Origin: Acidobacteriota bacterium
GTDB lineage: Bacteria; Acidobacteriota; Vicinamibacteria; Vicinamibacterales; JAKQTR01
Direction of reading: 5' to 3'
Assembly (NCBI GenBank): GCA_029562975.1
Contig: JAKQTR010000030.1
Span: 372,001-436,000 of the forward strand
DNA length: 64,000 nucleotides
Numbering within the stretch: the stretch's first letter is position 1; every line of letters begins with the position of its first letter. Positions 11,989-20,358 of this stretch are shown here, one piece after another. The notes under the pieces are model-generated. The model was not told the origin of the DNA and did no database searches. It worked only from the letters and a program-made list of their open reading frames with translations. The translations under genes were made by a program, and so were the position numbers.

Positions 11989-11994
11989 ATCTTA
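11989..11994 (-). promoter_or_regulatory. Possible -10 box for the HEAT-cyclophilin gene
   Basis: TAAGAT on the minus strand gives a leader of roughly 35 nt to the ATG at 11947. A GAGAGG ribosome site lies in that leader. No convincing -35 is seen. It is divergent to the kinase promoter at 12026-12031. Confidence 0.35.
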
Positions 11995-12025
11995 CCGCGC
12001 CTTGCCCTGGCCGCGCGGCGGTCGG

Positions 12026-12031
12026 TATACT
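12026..12031 (+). promoter_or_regulatory. -10 box for the deoxynucleoside kinase gene
   Basis: TATACT, with TTGCCC 18 nt upstream (12002-12007) as a possible -35. Only 9 nt separate the box from the TTG at 12041, so the mRNA would have almost no leader. This is why the ATG at 12002, upstream of the box, is not used as the start. Confidence 0.5.
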
Positions 12032-12040
12032 CGCCGCACC

Positions 12041-12679
12041 TTGGATTACCGCTACCTGGCGATTGAGGGGCCGGTCGGGGCGGGCAAAACGGCGCTGGCC
12101 GAACGCCTCGCCCTGCGCGTCGACGCCACGTCGGTGCTGGAGGATCCCGACAACCCGTTTCTCGCCGACTTCTACCAGGACAAGCCCGGCGCCGCCTTTC
12201 AGACGCAGCTGTTCTTCCTGCTGAGCCGTCACCGCCAGCTCGCCGGGCTTCGGCAGACCGACTTGTTCAGCCAGGTGACCGTCTGCGACTATCTCTTCGA
12301 TCGGGACCGGATCTACGCGTACGTGAGCCTGGACGACAACGAGTTGTACATCTACCAGCGGCTGTACGATCTCCTCGTCCGGGACATCCCGTCGCCCGAT
12401 CTCGTGGTCTACCTGCAGGCGCCGACCGACCTGCTGCTCAAGCGCCTCCGGGAGCGCACGCGAGACCCGGAGCGGCAGGCCCACCGCCCCGATCCGGGCT
12501 ACGTCAAGGAACTCAACGAAGCGTATCAGCACTTCTTCTTCCACTACAGCGCGACCCCGCTCCTCATCGTCGAGACCTCGCAAATCGACTTCGGACGCAG
12601 TGACGAAGCCGTGGACGACCTGCTGCGGCAGATCCGCGCGATGGGCCGCGGCACTCAGTACTACGTGCCCCGGAAGTAG
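12041..12679 (+). CDS. Deoxynucleoside kinase family protein
   Basis: A 212-residue P-loop kinase of the deoxyadenosine/deoxyguanosine kinase type, which phosphorylates deoxynucleosides for salvage. It shows the Walker A motif IEGPVGAGKTALAERLA near the N-terminus. DYLFDRDRIYA matches the family's catalytic Asp-Arg region. The LID-like segment is LLKRLRERTRDPERQ. The TTG start at 12041 places the P-loop about ten residues in, as in homologues, and agrees with the promoter at 12026. The upstream ATG at 12002 would add 13 unconserved residues. Substrate preference cannot be read from sequence. Confidence 0.85.
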   Translation: MDYRYLAIEGPVGAGKTALAERLALRVDATSVLEDPDNPFLADFYQDKPGAAFQTQLFFLLSRHRQLAGLRQTDLFSQVTVCDYLFDRDRIYAYVSLDDNELYIYQRLYDLLVRDIPSPDLVVYLQAPTDLLLKRLRERTRDPERQAHRPDPGYVKELNEAYQHFFFHYSATPLLIVETSQIDFGRSDEAVDDLLRQIRAMGRGTQYYVPRK

Positions 12680-12687
12680 CGGGCAGC

Positions 12688-12735
12688 GGGGGTAACGGGG
12701 TAACGGGGTCAGATCCAGGATTCCGGGGTCAGGTC
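12688..12735. repeat. Short G-rich direct repeats between the kinase and accD
   Basis: GGGGTAAC occurs twice in tandem (12689-12704), followed by GGGGTCAG at 12705-12712 and again at 12725-12732. The rest of the 178-bp gap holds the accD -10 box and nothing else I recognise. GGGGTCAGG also appears at 26179-26187 in another intergenic junction. Confidence 0.5.
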
Positions 12736-12843
12736 GACGGTCTCGGCACCGCGCCTGACCGTGCTGCCGTCCCCGAGGCATTCGGGATCCTGGCTTTCGA
12801 CCTCGTGAGCCTCGGGTTCTGGATTCCCATTTCCACCTTCTGA

Positions 12844-12849
12844 TAGAGT
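12844..12849 (+). promoter_or_regulatory. -10 box of accD, near-leaderless
   Basis: TAGAGT lies 8 nt before the GTG start of accD at 12858. Transcription would start at or within two bases of the start codon, and there is no Shine-Dalgarno sequence in between. Confidence 0.45.
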
Positions 12850-12857
12850 TCCTGAAA

Positions 12858-13706
12858 GTGGCCTGGTTCAAGAAGGAGAAGACCCCGATCGCCGCGGGGT
12901 CGAAGGCGGCTGCGCGTGTCCCCGAGGGCCTGTGGATCAAGTGCCCCTCGTGCGGCAAGCTCATCTACCACAAGGATCTCGAGGCGAGTCTTCGCGTCTG
13001 CCCGTCCTGCGGCCACCATTTCCGCATGACGGCGGCGGAGCGGCTGCGGTCATTGTTTGACGACGCGTGGCAGGAGCACGATGCCGGTCTGGCATCGACC
13101 GATCCCCTGCGCTTTGCCGACACGAAGCCCTATCGCGAGCGGCTGCGGGCCAGCCAGGCGGCCACGGGCCTGCTCGACGCGGTCATCGTCGGCAGCGGCA
13201 CGCTGGAGGGAATCCCGGTCGTCATCGCCGCGATGGAGTACGGTTTCATCGGCGGGAGCATGGGCGTGGTCGTCGGCGAGAAGATTACGCGGGCCGTCGA
13301 GCGCGGCCTGGCCTCGCGCGCGCCCGTGATCGTCGTGTCCTCGTCCGGGGGCGCGCGAATGATGGAGGGCGCCCTGTCGCTGATGCAGATGGCGAAGGTG
13401 TCGGCGGCCCTCGCGCGGCTGGACCGCGCCGGCGTGCCGTTTGTGTCGGTCTTGACCGACCCGACGACGGGCGGCGTCACCGCCAGTTTCGCGATGCTGG
13501 GCGATCTGAACATCGCGGAGCCGAAGGCGCTCATCGGCTTCGCGGGGCCGCGCGTCATCGAGCAGACGATCCGCCAGAAGCTGCCGGAGGGCTTCCAGCG
13601 CAGCGAGTTCCTGCTGGCCCACGGCATGATCGACCTCATCGCCGACCGGCGCGAGCTGAAAGCGACGCTCGCCCGGGCCCTCCGTTTCATGCATGACGCC
13701 GCTTGA
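12858..13706 (+). CDS. accD: Acetyl-CoA carboxylase carboxyltransferase subunit beta
   Basis: Beta subunit of the carboxyltransferase that transfers CO2 from biotin to acetyl-CoA to give malonyl-CoA, the first step of fatty-acid synthesis. The 282 residues begin MAWFKKEK (GTG start). They carry the N-terminal zinc ribbon CPSCGK..CPSCGHHF and a crotonase-fold domain with SSGGARMMEG and LTDPTTGGVTASFAMLGD, both family hallmarks. The gene ends inside folC (14-bp overlap, 13693-13706), the usual accD-folC pairing. accA is not in the window. Confidence 0.96.
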   Translation: MAWFKKEKTPIAAGSKAAARVPEGLWIKCPSCGKLIYHKDLEASLRVCPSCGHHFRMTAAERLRSLFDDAWQEHDAGLASTDPLRFADTKPYRERLRASQAATGLLDAVIVGSGTLEGIPVVIAAMEYGFIGGSMGVVVGEKITRAVERGLASRAPVIVVSSSGGARMMEGALSLMQMAKVSAALARLDRAGVPFVSVLTDPTTGGVTASFAMLGDLNIAEPKALIGFAGPRVIEQTIRQKLPEGFQRSEFLLAHGMIDLIADRRELKATLARALRFMHDAA

Positions 13707-14988
13707 GTACCTGTTCGGGCTCGAGTTTCACGGCCGGAAGTTCGGCCTCGAGAACATCCTGGCGATCACGGACGCCCTTGGGAGACCGCAGGATGCCTGT
13801 CCGTCGGCGGCGGTGGCTGGCACGAACGGCAAGGGGTCCGTGTGCGCGTTCGTCTCGGCAGCCCTGACGGCGGCCGGGCACCGGACGGGGTGCTACACGT
13901 CGCCCCACCTTGTCCGAGTCGAGGAGCGGTTCACCGTGGACGGCGAGCCCGTCGGCGAGGCCGAGCTGGCCGGCGTCGTCGAGGACCTCCGCGCGCTCGT
14001 CTCGCGTTTGCGCGCGGAGGGCCGCCTGTCCGCCTCCCCCACCTTCTTCGAAGTCGCGACGGCGGCCGCCTTCGAGCTGTTCCGCCGGCGGCGCGTCGAT
14101 GTCGCGCTCCTCGAAGTGGGCCTTGGCGGGAGACTGGACGCCACGACGGCGGCCGCGCCGCTGGCCGGCGCGATCACGAATATCGACCTCGATCACCAGC
14201 GCGATCTCGGGCACACCCTGGCCGAGATCGCCCGCGAGAAGGCGGGGATCATCAAGCCCGGGATGCGGCTCGTCTGCGGCGAGCGCAGGCCCGAACCGTA
14301 CTCGGTCATTGCGGCCGCGTGCGCGGAGCGGGGTGCCACGCTCGTCCGGGCCTGGGACGGCGTGACGGCGGCCGCCTCCGGGGCCGGCGGCCGGCTGATC
14401 GTCGAGCTTCGCACGCCGGCCCGCCGGTACGGCCCATTGGCGCTGGCGCTTCGCGGGCGCCACCAGGTGGAGAATGCGGTCGTGGCCGTGCGCCTGCTCG
14501 AGGCGCTGGACGGGGCGGGCGTCTCCGTGTCTGGCGACGCCATCGAGCAGGGCCTGCGGAGCGCGCGGTGGCCAGGGCGGCTGGAGCTGTTCCGGATGGC
14601 GGACGGCCGGACGGCGCTCGTGGACGCGGCGCACAACGCCGCAGGCGCGGCGGCGTTGGCGCGCTACCTCGGCGAGGCGGCGCCTCGAGGGCAGCCGCTG
14701 GTCTTCGCGGCGATGCGCGACAAGGACCACGCGGCCATGCTCGGCCACCTCGTGCCGCACGCCACGCGCCTGGTGCTGACGGCTCCGCCCACGCCTCGGG
14801 CCGCGCGGCCCGAGGATCTCGAGGCCGTGGCGCGGGCGGTCGATCCCCGCGCGCGGGTCATCGTCGAAGCCGACCCGATCACGGCCATGGCGGCCGCATG
14901 GGCTGCCGCCCCCGACATCACCGTCGCGGGATCGATCTACCTCCTGGGCGCGGTGCGTCCGTGGCTGGCCGCCGAGGCGGCCGGCTGA
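13693..14988 (+). CDS. folC: Folylpolyglutamate synthase / dihydrofolate synthase
   Basis: Mur-ligase-family enzyme that adds glutamate to dihydropteroate and folates. The 431 residues start MTPLEYLFGLE. They contain the P-loop AVAGTNGKGSVCAFV with YTSPHLVRVEERF behind it, VGLGGRLDATT, ITNIDLDHQRDLGHTLAEIAREKAGIIK and the C-terminal VDAAHNAAGA motif. The ATG lies 14 bp inside accD, so translation is probably coupled. An 83-bp spacer follows before lptD. There is a possible TAATCT box at 15057-15062, 9 nt from the lptD start. Confidence 0.95.
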   Translation: MTPLEYLFGLEFHGRKFGLENILAITDALGRPQDACPSAAVAGTNGKGSVCAFVSAALTAAGHRTGCYTSPHLVRVEERFTVDGEPVGEAELAGVVEDLRALVSRLRAEGRLSASPTFFEVATAAAFELFRRRRVDVALLEVGLGGRLDATTAAAPLAGAITNIDLDHQRDLGHTLAEIAREKAGIIKPGMRLVCGERRPEPYSVIAAACAERGATLVRAWDGVTAAASGAGGRLIVELRTPARRYGPLALALRGRHQVENAVVAVRLLEALDGAGVSVSGDAIEQGLRSARWPGRLELFRMADGRTALVDAAHNAAGAAALARYLGEAAPRGQPLVFAAMRDKDHAAMLGHLVPHATRLVLTAPPTPRAARPEDLEAVARAVDPRARVIVEADPITAMAAAWAAAPDITVAGSIYLLGAVRPWLAAEAAG

Positions 14989-15071
14989 GGCCACGGATCC
15001 CGTGCGGCGGCGGGCGCGGCGGCCGCGCCGCGGTTGGCCCCCCCTGTCGCGCATGGTAATCTTCGGCGCAG

Positions 15072-17378
15072 ATGAGGCTGCGCGCGTCGACGCTTCCGTG
15101 GCTGGCGCTGCTGGCCCTGCTCGTCGCGGCCGAGGGGTCCGCGCAGGAGGCCCAGCCGGGCGCGCTCCCGGGCGTCGATCGATCGCGCCAGTGGCGCCTC
15201 GAGCGGATCGGCGAATCGCACTGGAAGCTGGCCGGCGACGTTGAAATCGAGCGCGAGGGCACGCTGATCTTCGCCGACGAGGTGGAGATCTTCACGGACC
15301 GCGACCTCCTGACGGCGCGCGGCAACGTCACGCTCACGACGGAGAACCAGCGCATCTCGGCCGACTCGCTCGAGTTCAACACGAAGACCAGACTCGGCAC
15401 CTTTCATCACGCGTCCGGCAGCGTGCTGCTCCAGCAGGCCCACGAGCAGCCGGCCGAGAAGAGCGAGTTCGGCACGCAGGAGCCGGAGGTCTTCTTCTAC
15501 GGCGAGACGCTGGAGAAGCTCGGCGAGCGCAAGTACCGGATCACGAAGGGGGGGTTCACGACGTGCGTCCAGCCGCGGCCGCGCTGGCAGCTCACGTCGG
15601 GCACGATCATCCTGAACATCGATCACTACGCGCTGCTCGTCCACTCGATGATGCGGGTCAAGGGCGTGCCGGTGCTCTACCTCCCGGTCGTGTACTACCC
15701 CATCAACAAGGAGGATCGCGCCAGCGGCTTCCTCCTCCCCGTGTACGGCTCGTCCCGGTACAAGGGCCACACGCTGAGCAACGCGTTCTTCTGGGCCATC
15801 GGCCGGAGCCGGGACGCCACCTTCACGCACGACTGGTTCTCGAAGACGGGGCACGGATTCGGCGCGGAGTACCGCTACGTCCGCTCGCGCTCGTCGTCGG
15901 GCGAGGCGCGCGTCTACCTGCTGCGCGAGAAGCCGACGAGCTACGTGGACAGCACCGGCAGTACCGTTGGCGTGGCGGGCTCGCGCAGCTTCGACGCCAG
16001 AGGCAGCCTCGCCCAGGACCTGCCGTGGAAGCTCCGGGCGCGCGCCCGAGTCGACTACTTCTCAGACATCGCGGTCCAGCAGGCGTACAACACGAACGTG
16101 TACGACGCGTCGCGGCGGCAGCGGAGCTACAGCGGGAGCGTCTCCGGCACGTGGGGGGCGTACAGCGTCACCGCGTCGGCCGATCGCAGCGAGTTCTTCT
16201 TCAACACCACCGATTCGACCGTGTCCGGGTCGATGCCCCGCCTGACGGTGAGCCGGGGCGAGAAGCCGTTCAAGGGGCTGCCGGTTTACTTCGGCGTCAC
16301 GGGCGAGTACGCCAGCCTGCTGCGGGAGACCCATCACGGGAACACCGGGACGGACACCGGGCTGCGGCGCCTCGACGTCTCGCCGGCCGTCCGGGTCCCG
16401 TTCCGGAAGTGGGCGTTCTTCACCGTGAACACCGCGATTGGATGGCGCTACACCCGGTGGGAGGAGAGCCTGGACCCGCTGACGGGGCTCCAGGTGCCGG
16501 CGGCGGTGGACCGATCGTACGTCGATCTGCAGACCCGGATCGTGGGCCCCGTGTTCAACCGGATCTGGAACACGCCGGACAACGGCTACGCCGAGAAGTT
16601 CAAGCATACGATCGAGCCGTGGGTGAACGTGCAGCGGGTCACGGGCTTCGACGAGTCGCTGCCGATCGTCCGGCTCGACTCGGCCGACCACGTGGTGGGC
16701 GGCACGACGCGGATTACCTTCGGCGTGAACAACCGGCTGTACGCGAAACGGAAGACCGGGCCCGACGCGGGGAGGTCGCGGGAGATCCTGAACGTCACCG
16801 CCAGGCAGACGTACTACACGAAGGCGGCAGCCTCCACGGTGGACTCGAGCTACTCGACCAGCTTCGGCAGCGCGGAGGCCCGGAAGATGTCGGCTGTCTC
16901 CCTGGCCGCGCGCCTCTCCCCGTCCGAGGGCCTGAACGCGACATTCCGCGGGGAGTTCAACCCCTACAAGAACGCGTTCATGACCCTGGGCGCGTCCGGC
17001 ACCTACGCCGCCGGCGAGACGATGCTGCTGTCGGCCGGCTGGAGCAGGCGCCGGTTCATCCCTGATCTGCCGGGCTACGACTCCGAGGCCTCGGCGACGC
17101 ACTACCTGAACGCGGACGCCACGTTCCGCTTCAGCCAGAACCGGTTCGGCGGCTCGCTGTCGGCGAACTACGACATCAAGCAGGCCTCGTTCCTGCAGCG
17201 GCGGGTGGTCGCCTACTACAACGCCCAGTGCTGCGGCCTGACGGTGTCGTACCAGACGTACAATTTCGGCGGCTTCGCGTCCCGCGCGCTCAACGAGGAC
17301 CGCCGCTTCAGCATCTCCATCTCCCTCGCCGGCATCGGGTCCTTCTCCCCGCCCTTCGGCGGCGCGAGCCCCCGGTAG
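15072..17378 (+). CDS. lptD: LPS-assembly outer-membrane protein LptD
   Basis: Outer-membrane barrel that inserts lipopolysaccharide into the outer leaflet with LptE. The 768 residues comprise a signal peptide (about 1-25, ending GSAQ), an OstA/LptA-like beta-jellyroll (about 45-135: LAGDVEIEREGT, LTARGNVTLTTENQRISADSLEFN), and a large barrel. The barrel begins with YLPVVYYPINKEDRASGFLLP. Cys165 in the N-terminal part and the CC pair at 720-721 (NAQCCGLTVSYQTYNFG) match the cysteines that form inter-domain disulphides in E. coli LptD. It shows this is a diderm with LPS or a similar glycolipid. It heads the tightly packed operon to 22607. Confidence 0.93.
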   Translation: MRLRASTLPWLALLALLVAAEGSAQEAQPGALPGVDRSRQWRLERIGESHWKLAGDVEIEREGTLIFADEVEIFTDRDLLTARGNVTLTTENQRISADSLEFNTKTRLGTFHHASGSVLLQQAHEQPAEKSEFGTQEPEVFFYGETLEKLGERKYRITKGGFTTCVQPRPRWQLTSGTIILNIDHYALLVHSMMRVKGVPVLYLPVVYYPINKEDRASGFLLPVYGSSRYKGHTLSNAFFWAIGRSRDATFTHDWFSKTGHGFGAEYRYVRSRSSSGEARVYLLREKPTSYVDSTGSTVGVAGSRSFDARGSLAQDLPWKLRARARVDYFSDIAVQQAYNTNVYDASRRQRSYSGSVSGTWGAYSVTASADRSEFFFNTTDSTVSGSMPRLTVSRGEKPFKGLPVYFGVTGEYASLLRETHHGNTGTDTGLRRLDVSPAVRVPFRKWAFFTVNTAIGWRYTRWEESLDPLTGLQVPAAVDRSYVDLQTRIVGPVFNRIWNTPDNGYAEKFKHTIEPWVNVQRVTGFDESLPIVRLDSADHVVGGTTRITFGVNNRLYAKRKTGPDAGRSREILNVTARQTYYTKAAASTVDSSYSTSFGSAEARKMSAVSLAARLSPSEGLNATFRGEFNPYKNAFMTLGASGTYAAGETMLLSAGWSRRRFIPDLPGYDSEASATHYLNADATFRFSQNRFGGSLSANYDIKQASFLQRRVVAYYNAQCCGLTVSYQTYNFGGFASRALNEDRRFSISISLAGIGSFSPPFGGASPR

Positions 17379-17407
17379 GCGCGGCGCTGGCGGAAGGACG
17401 GACTGGC

Positions 17408-18454
17408 ATGACGAAGGTGCTCGTGACGGGCGGCGCGGGCTTCATCGGCAGCAACTACGTGCGCCACGCCCTGCGAACGCACGCCGACTGGCACGTCACC
17501 ACCCTCGACAAGCTGACCTGCTGCGGGCGGCTGGAGAGCCTGCACGACGTGCTCGACCATCCCCGTCACGCTTTCGTGCTCGGGGACGTCGCCGACAGCG
17601 CGGTGAGCGCCCCGCTGGTGCGGAGCGCGGACCTCGTCGTCCACTTCGCCGCCGAGACCCATGCGGATCCGTCGATCCAGGAAGCGGGCGCGTTCATCCA
17701 CACCGATGTCTTCGGGACCTTCGTCCTGCTGGAGGCCGCCCGCGCGGCGCCCGGCCTGCGGCGCTTCGTCCAGGTCTCGACCGACGGGGTCTACGGATCG
17801 ATCGCGGCCGGCGCGTCGAAGGAGACCGACGAGTTGCGCCCCCGCACCCCCTTCACCGCCAGCAAGGCCGGGGCCGATCGACTCGCGTACAGCTACTGGG
17901 CCACCCACGAGGTGCCGGTCATCGTCACGCGCGCGTCGAACAACTATGGGCCGTACCAGCCTCCGGACAAGATGATCCCGCTCTTCATCACGAACGCCTT
18001 CGAGGACCGCGAGGTGCCCCTCTACGGCGACGGCCTGCACGTGCGCGACTGGCTGCACGTCGAGGACCACTGCCGCGCCATCGACGTCGTGCTCGAGCGC
18101 GGGGCGTGCGGCGAGGCCTACAACGTGGGCGGCGGCAACGAGATCTCGAACGCCGAGCTGACGAAGCGCATTCTCGGCCTTGCCGGCAAGCCCGAGTCGC
18201 TCATCCGCTTCGTCGCGGATCGGAAGGGGCACGACCGCCGGTACTGCCTGGACACGACCAAGCTGCGCGGGCTGGGCTGGTCGCCGCAGCGCTCGTTCGA
18301 GGCGGGGCTCTCGGCGACGGTGGACTGGTACCGCGCCAACCCGTGGTGGTGGCGGCCGATCAAGACGCAGGACGCGGCGTGCCCGGCGTGCTCCCGCGCC
18401 CAATGCGGCGAACGGGCCGGGGCGCAGGCGTCCAGCGGGCCGGGCGAACGATGA
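17408..18454 (+). CDS. RmlB-like extended SDR (dTDP-glucose 4,6-dehydratase family) with altered active site
   Basis: A 348-residue extended short-chain dehydrogenase. Its best family match is dTDP-glucose 4,6-dehydratase: VTGGAGFIGSNYVRHAL for NAD binding, HFAAETHADPSI, NNYGPYQPPDKMIPLFITNA, YGDGLHVRDWLHVEDHCRAI. Two catalytic positions differ from RmlB. The usual TDEVYG is STDGVYG (Glu to Gly), and the catalytic Tyr of YxxxK is Phe (PFTASKAGAD). The Thr-Asp and Lys remain. Dehydration of a nucleotide sugar should therefore be impaired or changed. The C-terminal tail from about residue 318 is Cys-containing and unconserved. It overlaps the next SDR as ATGA. The fold is clear; dehydratase activity is doubtful. 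Confidence 0.85.
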   Translation: MTKVLVTGGAGFIGSNYVRHALRTHADWHVTTLDKLTCCGRLESLHDVLDHPRHAFVLGDVADSAVSAPLVRSADLVVHFAAETHADPSIQEAGAFIHTDVFGTFVLLEAARAAPGLRRFVQVSTDGVYGSIAAGASKETDELRPRTPFTASKAGADRLAYSYWATHEVPVIVTRASNNYGPYQPPDKMIPLFITNAFEDREVPLYGDGLHVRDWLHVEDHCRAIDVVLERGACGEAYNVGGGNEISNAELTKRILGLAGKPESLIRFVADRKGHDRRYCLDTTKLRGLGWSPQRSFEAGLSATVDWYRANPWWWRPIKTQDAACPACSRAQCGERAGAQASSGPGER

Positions 18455-19401
18455 CCGCACTGCCGACCGTTCTCGTCACGGGCGCCGCGGGCTTCGCGGG
18501 GTCCCACCTGCTGGATCTCCTCGCCGGCGATCCCGTGTGCGTGGCGGGGCTCCGCAAGCCCGGCGTCGGCGCGGCGACGCAGGCGTTGTACCCGGGCGTG
18601 ACCTGGCTCGAGGTCGACCTCCTCGACCGCGACGCCACGCGCCGCGCCATCGGCGAACTCGCTCCGGCGGCGATCTACCACCTGGCGGGCTCGCCGCACG
18701 TCGGGCAGTCGTGGCGCGCCGCCGCCGAGACGCTGTCGGCCAACGCGATGGCCACGCACCACGTGCTCGACGCCGTGCGCGCCGAGGGCCTGCGCAGCCG
18801 GGTGGTCGTGCCGAGCTCGGCGTACGTCTACCGGCCGGCCGATCGCGCGCTGACGGAGGACGACGCGATCGAGGCGGCAAACCCGTACGCCATCAGCAAG
18901 GTTGCGACGGAGCTGGCCGTGGTGAAGGCCGCCGAGGAGGATGGAGTCCCGGCCGTCGTGGCGCGCGCGTTCAACCACACCGGGCCGAGGCAGGACCCGT
19001 CGTTCTTCGTCCCCGGGGTGGCGCGGCAAGTCGCGGCGATCGAGGCGGGCCGGGCCGAGCCGGTGATCCGCGTCGGCAATCTGGCCACCCGGCGCGATCT
19101 CACCGACGTGCGCGACACGGTGCGCGCCTACCGCGCCCTCGCGGAGCGCGGCCTGCCGGGGCGCGTCTACAACGTGTGTTCCGGCCGCGCGTACTGGATG
19201 CGGGACCTGCTGGACCTGCTTGTCGGCCTCGCGCGCGTCCGCGTCACGGTCGAAGTCGACGCGGCGCGACTCCGGCCGAACGACACGCCGCTTCTGCTGG
19301 GCGACCCATCCCGTATCCGCGGGGAGACAGGCTGGGAGGCGGGTGTGCCCATCGAGCGGACGCTGCAGGACCTGCTGGACTTCTGGCGGCGGGCCGCGTG
19401 A
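18451..19401 (+). CDS. NAD(P)-dependent nucleotide-sugar epimerase/reductase (extended SDR)
   Basis: A 316-residue SDR resembling GDP-6-deoxy-D-mannose reductase and GDP-mannose dehydratase relatives. It has the cofactor motif VTGAAGFAGSHLLDLL, IYHLAGSPHVGQSW, PSSAYVYR, an intact YxxxK (NPYAISKVATE), ARAFNHTGPRQDPSFFVPGVARQ and LTDVRDTVRAY. The likely chemistry is stereospecific reduction or epimerisation of a nucleotide-bound keto sugar, but the substrate cannot be fixed. Start ATG 18451 overlaps the upstream stop by four bases. With the catalytically altered RmlB-like protein just before it, the two could work as a pair. Confidence 0.85.
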   Translation: MTALPTVLVTGAAGFAGSHLLDLLAGDPVCVAGLRKPGVGAATQALYPGVTWLEVDLLDRDATRRAIGELAPAAIYHLAGSPHVGQSWRAAAETLSANAMATHHVLDAVRAEGLRSRVVVPSSAYVYRPADRALTEDDAIEAANPYAISKVATELAVVKAAEEDGVPAVVARAFNHTGPRQDPSFFVPGVARQVAAIEAGRAEPVIRVGNLATRRDLTDVRDTVRAYRALAERGLPGRVYNVCSGRAYWMRDLLDLLVGLARVRVTVEVDAARLRPNDTPLLLGDPSRIRGETGWEAGVPIERTLQDLLDFWRRAA

Positions 19402-19405
19402 CGGC

Positions 19406-20356
19406 ATGAGGGTCCTCGTCACGGGAGGCACGGGCTTTCTCGGGCGCGCCGTCGTCCGCGCCGTGGCGGAGGCGGGGCACGAAGCGATCGTGTTCGCGCG
19501 CCGGGCCTCGGCGTCGGGCCTGCCGGGCCAGGCGTTCGACGGCGACATCCGCGACGAGGGCGCGCTGTTTGCGGCGTCGGAGGGCTGCGAGGCCGTGCTG
19601 CACGGAGCGGCCCTCGTGTCGACGTGGAAGGCGCGCAGCCGCGACTTCGACGACGTCAACGTGGGCGGCCTGCAGGCCGTGCTCCGCGCCGCCCGCCGCC
19701 GCGGCATGCGCCGCATCGTATACACGTCGTCGTTCATGGCGCTGGCGTCGGGCGGCCTAGCCCAGCCGCCGCGCTGGAATGACTACCAGCGGACCAAGGC
19801 GGCGGGCGACGCCATCGCCAGGCGCGAGGCCTCGCGCGGCGCGCCGCTCGTCTGTCTTTACCCGGGCGTCGTCTACGGCCCCGGCCCCGCCACCGAAGGC
19901 AACCTCGTCGGCGGCCTGATCGGCGATCATCTGCGCGGCCGGCTTCCGGGCGTGGTCGGCGGCGATCGGATCTGGTCATTCGCGTACCTCGACGATGTCG
20001 CGGCGGCCCACGTGGCGGCCCTCGGCGCCGGGCGCCCCGGCGCGCGCTATCACCTCGGCGGCGAGAACGCGCCGCCCATGCGCGCCTTCGACATCGTGCG
20101 CGCGCTGACCGGGCGGCCGCTGCCCCGCCGGATTCCGGACTGGCTCGCTTCGCCGGCCGCGCTGGCCTGCGAACTGCGCGCGTCGTGGTTCGGCTGTCCT
20201 CCGCGGCTGACGACGGGAACGCTCGAGGTGCTGCTGCACGACTGGCCCCTAGGCCACGCGCAGGCCGCGGACGACCTCGGATACCGCGTGACGCCGCTCG
20301 ACGAGGGCGTGGCCCGCGTGGTGCGGGCCCTCCAGGACGAGGGAGCGGGCGCCTGA
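19406..20356 (+). CDS. NAD(P)-dependent SDR of the dihydroflavonol-reductase/HpnA-like type
   Basis: A 316-residue extended SDR starting MRVLVTGGTGFLGRAVVRAV, with DGDIRD, GCEAVLHGAALVS, YTSSFMAL and an intact catalytic YxxxK (NDYQRTKAAGD). It also has CLYPGVVYGPG, IWSFAYLDDVAAAHV and YHLGGEN. It resembles sugar epimerases of the hopanoid-associated HpnA type and dihydroflavonol reductases. No squalene-hopene cyclase or other hpn gene is in the window, so a hopanoid role is not supported. It lies 4 bp after the previous SDR and 2 bp before the isoprenoid kinase gene, placing it in the same transcript. Confidence 0.8.
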   Translation: MRVLVTGGTGFLGRAVVRAVAEAGHEAIVFARRASASGLPGQAFDGDIRDEGALFAASEGCEAVLHGAALVSTWKARSRDFDDVNVGGLQAVLRAARRRGMRRIVYTSSFMALASGGLAQPPRWNDYQRTKAAGDAIARREASRGAPLVCLYPGVVYGPGPATEGNLVGGLIGDHLRGRLPGVVGGDRIWSFAYLDDVAAAHVAALGAGRPGARYHLGGENAPPMRAFDIVRALTGRPLPRRIPDWLASPAALACELRASWFGCPPRLTTGTLEVLLHDWPLGHAQAADDLGYRVTPLDEGVARVVRALQDEGAGA

Positions 20357-20358
20357 TA

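Noticed and set aside
15563-17065. 500-codon frame within lptD
   Set aside because: Shifted shadow frame of the barrel; no signal peptide or family match.
19406-20356. HpnA and therefore a hopanoid operon
   Set aside because: No squalene-hopene cyclase or other hpn gene nearby; HpnA-like SDRs occur in many pathways.
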